Assembly (NCBI GenBank): GCA_043800975.1 | Contig: JAZDMK010000132.1 | Location: 1 to 20,361 of the forward strand | Direction of reading: 5' to 3' | Length of the DNA stretch: 20,361 nt | Origin: JAZDMK01 sp043800975 | GTDB lineage: Bacteria; Bacteroidota; Bacteroidia; Bacteroidales; JAHJDW01 | Shown: one piece after another, positions 15,466 through 20,361 of the stretch | Layout of the letters: the number at the start of each line of letters is the position of its first letter | How positions within the stretch are numbered: position 1 is the stretch's first letter | Position numbers and translations under genes: made by a program | The notes under the pieces: model-generated | What the model was told of the DNA's origin: nothing | Seen by the model: the letters and a program-made list of their open reading frames with translations, nothing else | The model's database searches: none

Positions 15466-18400
15466 TTATCTGATCAGCGTTACAGTTCCTCTTTTCTGAA
15501 TGTAATCACCTTTTGAATTCTGAAATTTGAACATATACACATACACACCCATTTCAACATCGTTTCCTTTGTATGATCCATTCCATCCTTTTTCTTTATC
15601 TGTAGTATAAAACAGTTGTTCGCCCCAACGGTTAAATACATTAAACTCATAATTTGTAACATCCACAAACGCCATTTCTGGTTTGAATTCATTATTCACA
15701 CCACCGGGAACAAAAGCGTTAGGAACGAAGAAATGCGGGTTCTGGAATGTGATTACTTCATTGGAGAAACTTGAATCGGCGAAGTTGTACATATTTCCAA
15801 AACCTTCCTGTGCTTTGATATAATATTTGAATTCACCTTTGGTTTCAAGCATTGCCGAAACATCGTCGATATAACTATTCGTTCCAAATGGAAGAATAGC
15901 AATTGGAACAGACTCAATCTCGTCATTAACTTTGCGATAAATTGAATAGGTCATTACATTTCCAAGCCACAATTGGTAATCATTCCAAGTAAGGTAATTG
16001 GTCATGTCGTTTTTACTTTCACCTGTCAGCAAAATCGTTTGTGCAAGATTAGATGTAATCGCTTCGTTGTTGCAGCTATCCACTACGATGACTTTGTATG
16101 TATAACTCTGCATCTTAGGCGAAGTTTCAAAATCCATATAAATCAGAATTGGATTTGTAACATTACCAATTGTTGCAATTTCGTAGAATGCACCCAAAGG
16201 ATCATCGGCGCGCATGATTCTGTAGTTTTTCACAAAGGCTGAAGTATCTACAAAGCATGACAATTCTATATAATCATTACTCACTACCGTAACATGATTG
16301 ATATAACAGAACTGCGGCACTTTTGGGAAAGTGACAATAACACATTCAATGTTTGAGGTAGAAGTGTGCAATCCGGAAGTGTCAATTGCCTGCACAAAAT
16401 AACAAAGTGTGGATCCCACATTCAGGTTATTATGTACATAGGATGTATCCGTAGAAGTTGTTGTTGTAAGCAATTGTATCGGGCCTGCATTCTCACTAAC
16501 AAACAGCCTGTATTCTTTCACACCAGGCTTCATATTCACATAGCTGTTCCAGCGGATTGTGTTATTGGCATCGCAAATATCAAAAGAAGTTGTCATGAAA
16601 ATTGTTCGATGCAGACTACTCATAGGACTTGTATTCAAGCAACTGTCAATAGCGGCAATGGTATAGTATTCGGTCATATCACCCGCATTCGAAATAAGGT
16701 TAGTGAAAGTGGTGTTATTAATACCATAGACGGTATCCAGCGCTGTCCAGACACCGTTTATCATCTGATACACAATATAACCGATTGCATCGGGCGAAGT
16801 ACTGGGAGACCAACTAATAACTGCATTTTGTGTAGCAAGATCAACCGAAACAGTATCAATTAAAGGGCTAGCGGGTGGCGTGATATCCTGAAAAATATCT
16901 CCGTCGACATTGGATACAGAAATGCATCCTAATGAATCACCAATTTCGATGCGGTAATTCAGAAACTGATTACAAAAGAAAATGGTATCGGGATAATAAA
17001 AAATTTGTGTAGAATCAATCAGCGTCCACGTTCCTGCAGGATATTCCCTATAGATTCTGTACCATGGAAACGTAGAGGATAACGCAGGTATTCTTAAAGG
17101 ATTCCAGGACAATGCAGCAAAACCTAATCCTGTATTGGCTGCACTCAGATGAATAGATTTCAGCGTATCGCCGGGAACAGAATAACGATGGCCGGTACAT
17201 TCCGATCGGGTAACAATGTAGTAGTAAACCGGAGCTGCATTGGCATTTATAGTCGTATGCGTGTATGTAGAAGTGTTAATATTAAACACACTGTCAATTA
17301 ACGTAAACGGTCCGGCTGCGTTAGCAGAAGAATAGATTTGATAACAGTCGAAAATTCCAAGAGTATCAATACTTGGCACCCAAGTTAGTGTAACATGTCC
17401 TGCGGCATCTACTGCCAGGCAATGCAAACGGGGTGCGTTAATAGAATCGGTATATAAAGTGTAATCCACATTTGAAACTGAAACACAACCCAGCGAATCC
17501 CCTACTTCTATGCGATACCTGTTTGTATCACATCTTAAAATATTAGTTGTGCTATACGTTGTGTTTAATGTTGAATCAAAAATTTGCCATCCAAGCGTAG
17601 GATCATCTCTGTATATTCTGTAATACGGGAATGTATGCGGATGAGGTGGCGTATGAATCGGATTCCACGTAAGGAATGCAGATGCATTACCAACATTTGA
17701 AACCTGCAAATACATCGTATTCATTGTATCGGATGGTGCAGAGTAAAAAATTCCGTTGCAACCGGACCGGGTCTGCAAATAATAGTACCTTGGGCCAAGG
17801 TTTGCGTTAGTTGTTGTATGGGTATATGAAGTGGTATTGTAATTAAATATACTGTCTATCTCTGTAAACGGACCCGCCGGGTTTGCAGCATAAAAAATAT
17901 GATAGCTGTTGAAAGACGGGAACGTATCAACGGGTGGTATCCACGTTAAAGTAACGCCACCATTTGGTTGAACAGCCAGACATCTGAGGTCTGGCGCTGG
18001 CAAAATGGGTGTCGACTTGACGACTATAGTAATGGTTTGAATACTGTAGGCGGGTGCAGGACAGAAGTCGTCCTGCGCTTTCAAAATAAAATTATACACA
18101 TTAGAAGTAGAGCCGCATCCAACCAGTGTTGCCAGATGGTCGCATGTTGTTTGCCAGCTGAAAGTTGTGTTTACTCCAAACTGAGCTGAGGCCGGCGGTG
18201 GCGGTGTAAGGGTAGCACAGGGTGGGTTCAGACATCCCGTGGTTGTACTCGTATAGCCTGTACCAAACTGTTGACCTGAAGCATAAATAGATAAAGTTTG
18301 AAAAACGCCGTTGGGTAATTGTTCAAAATCGGTAGCAGCAAAAGGGAATGTTACTAATTCCCCGGCATAAACTGTGTCCGAGTACCACTCGTAAAATCCA

Positions 18401-19338
18401 TTGGCAGGATTTATAAACGGAGCTTGGGCTATCGGGGGCGTATTACCCGGGCAATTCAATATTACAACTTGCATTTCCCGGAAAATTTCGGCCACTTTCA
18501 CACCACACTTCCATGATTCCACTTTACAAACCGTTACAAATGCACCTTGCGTATAGGAGGTAAAACTAATCTCACCTGTATAAACATCCACTAAGGCAGC
18601 AACATTTGCTGGATTATGCGTTGGCCCGGGCAAGGGGCTGTTAAAGGAATACCCAGCATTATAAGCCGCTATCGGGATCCCCGGAGGTCCTGAATCGTCA
18701 AGAGGCTGACCCCATTTATAGGCTAAAGAATCCAGGTCCCTGTCAACTGCATTGTGGTTGTATGTAAATGGATAACCGGCACAAATAACTGTTGAGGGCT
18801 TTTCAGTGAAAGTAGGTGAATTATCGAAACATGGATTTGCATTCGCTCCGTTAAAAGAATACATCACAGCCCGTAAAGTCCAGCCAATGCCCGAAGCTCC
18901 GATAATATTTGTGCAGGGGTTTCTGCAACACAGCGAATACGTGAAAATCCAACCTGCCGCGGGTGGCACACCTGATAAAGTAACTGCTCCCGATTCATAA
19001 ATCCACTCCTCAACAGCTCCTGTATTAGGCAAAGCAGGTGTAGGCGTACATGTAATATTGGGGTACGCAACATTGCAATCAGGGGAAATATCCGTCTGTG
19101 AAATCAGATTCATAGTAACAGGTGTTGTATTTCCTACTGAAGGGTAATTGATAATATTCATTGTTTCAGTAGCACTAAATGTAATTCCATTACATTCCCT
19201 GTAACACTTCATCGTAAACTTATATTGCCCTGAAGGCAGACACTGCCAGGTAATTTCACCCCCCATATAATGCGAGGCAAAGAGACCGAAAGTAGAAAAG
19301 AGCAAAAAGAATGAAACTATCAGTTTTTTAAAATTCAT
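15466..19338 (-). CDS. Fibronectin-III-like surface protein with T9SS type B C-terminal domain
   Basis: 1,290 residues from the ATG at 19338, which gives a normal signal peptide (MNFKKLIVSFFLLFSTFGLF, then A). The mature start SHYMGGEITWQCLPSGQY and the Cys-rich segment (KCYRECNG, SLCCRNPC) are typical N-termini of large Bacteroidota surface proteins. Residues ~445-830 consist of two diverged copies of a 187-residue unit, each made of two FN3-like folds (RCLAVQPNGGVTLTW and HCLAVDAAGHVTLTW; GDSLGCVSVSNVD and GDSLGCISVSNVD). Further FN3-like folds run to ~1195 (VISWSPSTSPDAIGYIVY). The C-terminus from ~1198 is the type B sorting domain: VPNAFVPGG, VFNRWGEQLFYTTDKEKGWN, GVYVYMFKF, TVTLIR. An alternative start at 19389 overlaps the M16 stop as ATGA but puts 17 extra residues before the signal sequence. 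No PorP/SprF gene is adjacent; it may share the one at 10212. Confidence 0.92.
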   Translation of the reverse strand: MNFKKLIVSFFLLFSTFGLFASHYMGGEITWQCLPSGQYKFTMKCYRECNGITFSATETMNIINYPSVGNTTPVTMNLISQTDISPDCNVAYPNITCTPTPALPNTGAVEEWIYESGAVTLSGVPPAAGWIFTYSLCCRNPCTNIIGASGIGWTLRAVMYSFNGANANPCFDNSPTFTEKPSTVICAGYPFTYNHNAVDRDLDSLAYKWGQPLDDSGPPGIPIAAYNAGYSFNSPLPGPTHNPANVAALVDVYTGEISFTSYTQGAFVTVCKVESWKCGVKVAEIFREMQVVILNCPGNTPPIAQAPFINPANGFYEWYSDTVYAGELVTFPFAATDFEQLPNGVFQTLSIYASGQQFGTGYTSTTTGCLNPPCATLTPPPPASAQFGVNTTFSWQTTCDHLATLVGCGSTSNVYNFILKAQDDFCPAPAYSIQTITIVVKSTPILPAPDLRCLAVQPNGGVTLTWIPPVDTFPSFNSYHIFYAANPAGPFTEIDSIFNYNTTSYTHTTTNANLGPRYYYLQTRSGCNGIFYSAPSDTMNTMYLQVSNVGNASAFLTWNPIHTPPHPHTFPYYRIYRDDPTLGWQIFDSTLNTTYSTTNILRCDTNRYRIEVGDSLGCVSVSNVDYTLYTDSINAPRLHCLAVDAAGHVTLTWVPSIDTLGIFDCYQIYSSANAAGPFTLIDSVFNINTSTYTHTTINANAAPVYYYIVTRSECTGHRYSVPGDTLKSIHLSAANTGLGFAALSWNPLRIPALSSTFPWYRIYREYPAGTWTLIDSTQIFYYPDTIFFCNQFLNYRIEIGDSLGCISVSNVDGDIFQDITPPASPLIDTVSVDLATQNAVISWSPSTSPDAIGYIVYQMINGVWTALDTVYGINNTTFTNLISNAGDMTEYYTIAAIDSCLNTSPMSSLHRTIFMTTSFDICDANNTIRWNSYVNMKPGVKEYRLFVSENAGPIQLLTTTTSTDTSYVHNNLNVGSTLCYFVQAIDTSGLHTSTSNIECVIVTFPKVPQFCYINHVTVVSNDYIELSCFVDTSAFVKNYRIMRADDPLGAFYEIATIGNVTNPILIYMDFETSPKMQSYTYKVIVVDSCNNEAITSNLAQTILLTGESKNDMTNYLTWNDYQLWLGNVMTYSIYRKVNDEIESVPIAILPFGTNSYIDDVSAMLETKGEFKYYIKAQEGFGNMYNFADSSFSNEVITFQNPHFFVPNAFVPGGVNNEFKPEMAFVDVTNYEFNVFNRWGEQLFYTTDKEKGWNGSYKGNDVEMGVYVYMFKFQNSKGDYIQKRGTVTLIR

Positions 19339-19360
19339 CGAGCTGTGTTTTAACAGTAAG

Positions 19361-19368
19361 CAAAAATA
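19361..19368 (-). promoter_or_regulatory. Possible -7 box ahead of the FN3-like gene
   Basis: TATTTTTG on the minus strand matches TAnnTTTG exactly and lies 22 nt before the ATG at 19338, nearly the same spacing as at the 9442 gene. No TTG is found at the expected -33 distance, so this is a half match only. If active, it would support the 19338 start over 19389. Confidence 0.3.
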
Positions 19369-19385
19369 ACAAAATATCGAATATT

Positions 19386-20361
19386 TCATATACGTCCGAT
19401 TACTAATTCTAAAAAAATCTCTGGGGCGAAATACTTTTTGGCCAAGGTTTTAATCTGATCAGAATTAACTTTTCTGATATCATCTGCAAAAACCTGAACA
19501 AAATCGTAGGGAAGGCCATCCATATAGAGTGATTTCGTAGCTTCAGCAAGTGCAAATGGCCCATCTAATCCACGCAAAAGATTTCCTATCATATAATTTT
19601 TAACTGTTTCCAGTTCTTCAGGGCCAACCAACTCATTTTGAAGAACTTTAATTTCTTTATAAATTTCATCTATGGCCTTGCTGGTAACGTCGGCCCTGAT
19701 TTCAGAAGAAATGACAAAAAAACCAGCGTTACGGAGGGAAATTAGCGAAGAGCCAATTCCATAGGTATATCCTTTTTCTTCCCGGATATTTGTCATCAAT
19801 CTTGAACCAAAATAACCACCCAGAATTGTATTCAGCACTTTCAGATTGTTATAATCTTCGTGTTTTTTATTTGGCATGAGCATTCCCATACGTATAGCAG
19901 ACTGCAGAGCATCTTCCTTGGGAACAAAGTGCCGGCCAGTATTTCCCTGCTCAACTTTAAAAAATGGAGAACCGGCTTTTGCTGATTCAGGAATTTGAGT
20001 GGATCCAAAACCTTGGGAAACCGACTGAATTATTTCTTCTGAAATTTTTCCGGCAACAACCAGAAAAAAATTTCCTTCAAGGTATTTCTTCTGATAATAC
20101 TGATAGGCTTCTTCTCTTGTAATTTTCTGAAAGGCTTCTTCATCAATTGTAAGACCATAAGGATTCGATTTCCCAAATAACAACTTACTGAAACGCAGCC
20201 TAGCCTGATAACTTAACTTTTCGTAGTTAACAATAAATTTTTGTTTTTTTCTTTCAACAAGTTTCACGAACTCATGCTCGGGAAAATTCGCATTAAAAAG
20301 AATTTCCGCAAATAACGGGATAGTCTTTAAAGCCACGTCATTCCTTGTGTAAAGACAAGCG
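19386..20361 (-). CDS. M16 family zinc metallopeptidase, C-terminal part (5' end beyond the right edge)
   Basis: The frame stays open through the right edge (324 full codons before the stop), so the GTG at 20336 is internal and not the start. Visible are the end of the first peptidase domain (FGKSNPYGLTIDEEAFQKIT, then YYQKKYLEGNFFLVVAGKI) and the M16 C-terminal domain with its hallmark GGYFGSRLMTNIREEKGYTYG. The zinc-binding HxxEH motif belongs to the N-terminal part and is not in the window, so I cannot say whether this is a catalytic subunit or an inactive partner such as those often encoded in tandem. Family role: an insulinase/pitrilysin-like peptidase, in Bacteroidota usually periplasmic. 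Its TGA overlaps a possible ATG (19389) of the downstream FN3-like gene, and no terminator separates them. Confidence 0.9.
   Translation of the reverse strand, partial: ACLYTRNDVALKTIPLFAEILFNANFPEHEFVKLVERKKQKFIVNYEKLSYQARLRFSKLLFGKSNPYGLTIDEEAFQKITREEAYQYYQKKYLEGNFFLVVAGKISEEIIQSVSQGFGSTQIPESAKAGSPFFKVEQGNTGRHFVPKEDALQSAIRMGMLMPNKKHEDYNNLKVLNTILGGYFGSRLMTNIREEKGYTYGIGSSLISLRNAGFFVISSEIRADVTSKAIDEIYKEIKVLQNELVGPEELETVKNYMIGNLLRGLDGPFALAEATKSLYMDGLPYDFVQVFADDIRKVNSDQIKTLAKKYFAPEIFLELVIGRI

Overview
The window looks like a chromosomal segment of a Bacteroidota bacterium (Flavobacteriia/Sphingobacteriia-like, possibly from a metagenome). Three things suggest this. There are two large secreted proteins ending in a gliding-motility-type (type B) sorting domain of the type IX secretion system (T9SS). 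A PorP/SprF-family protein follows one of them. Two promoters match the Bacteroidota pattern TTG-N20-TAnnTTTG, and Shine-Dalgarno sequences are largely absent. Nearly everything is on the minus strand; the exception is one small secreted protein gene.

Layout from left to right. (1) Positions 1-6818 hold a two-gene minus-strand unit: a 447-residue tail-fibre-like secreted protein, followed 30 bp later by a giant SpvB / FG-GAP / RHS-YD repeat protein that runs off the left edge after at least 1,814 codons. (2) Positions 6819-9441 hold one gene for a cytoplasmic helical protein with a C-terminal carboxypeptidase-regulatory-like domain. It is flanked by repeat-rich intergenic DNA: 7- and 8-mer arrays, a 21-bp direct-repeat trio, a palindromic element and a 14-copy 21-bp array. 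(3) Positions 9442-10017 encode a small exported protein of unknown function on the plus strand with its own promoter. (4) Positions 10018-10211 are an intergenic strip made almost entirely of short tandem repeats. (5) Positions 10212-15265 encode a 1,344-residue PKD-repeat T9SS cargo that overlaps, by an ATGA junction, its likely partner PorP/SprF. (6) Positions 15414-20361 hold the C-terminal part of an M16 zinc protease, then a 1,290-residue fibronectin-III-like T9SS cargo, ending at a clear intrinsic terminator.

Functionally the window is devoted to the cell surface: two T9SS adhesin-like cargoes, a PorP/SprF partner, and a tail-fibre/RHS pair. I see no CRISPR array, tRNA, rRNA, transposase or phage structural gene. 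The least explained content is the intergenic repeat DNA. Different heptamers occur in short runs, often of exactly four, next to 21-bp (3 x 7) arrays, as if one 7-nt-step process had built them all. The other notable item is the RHS gene, whose codon usage changes abruptly between its FG-GAP and RHS portions.
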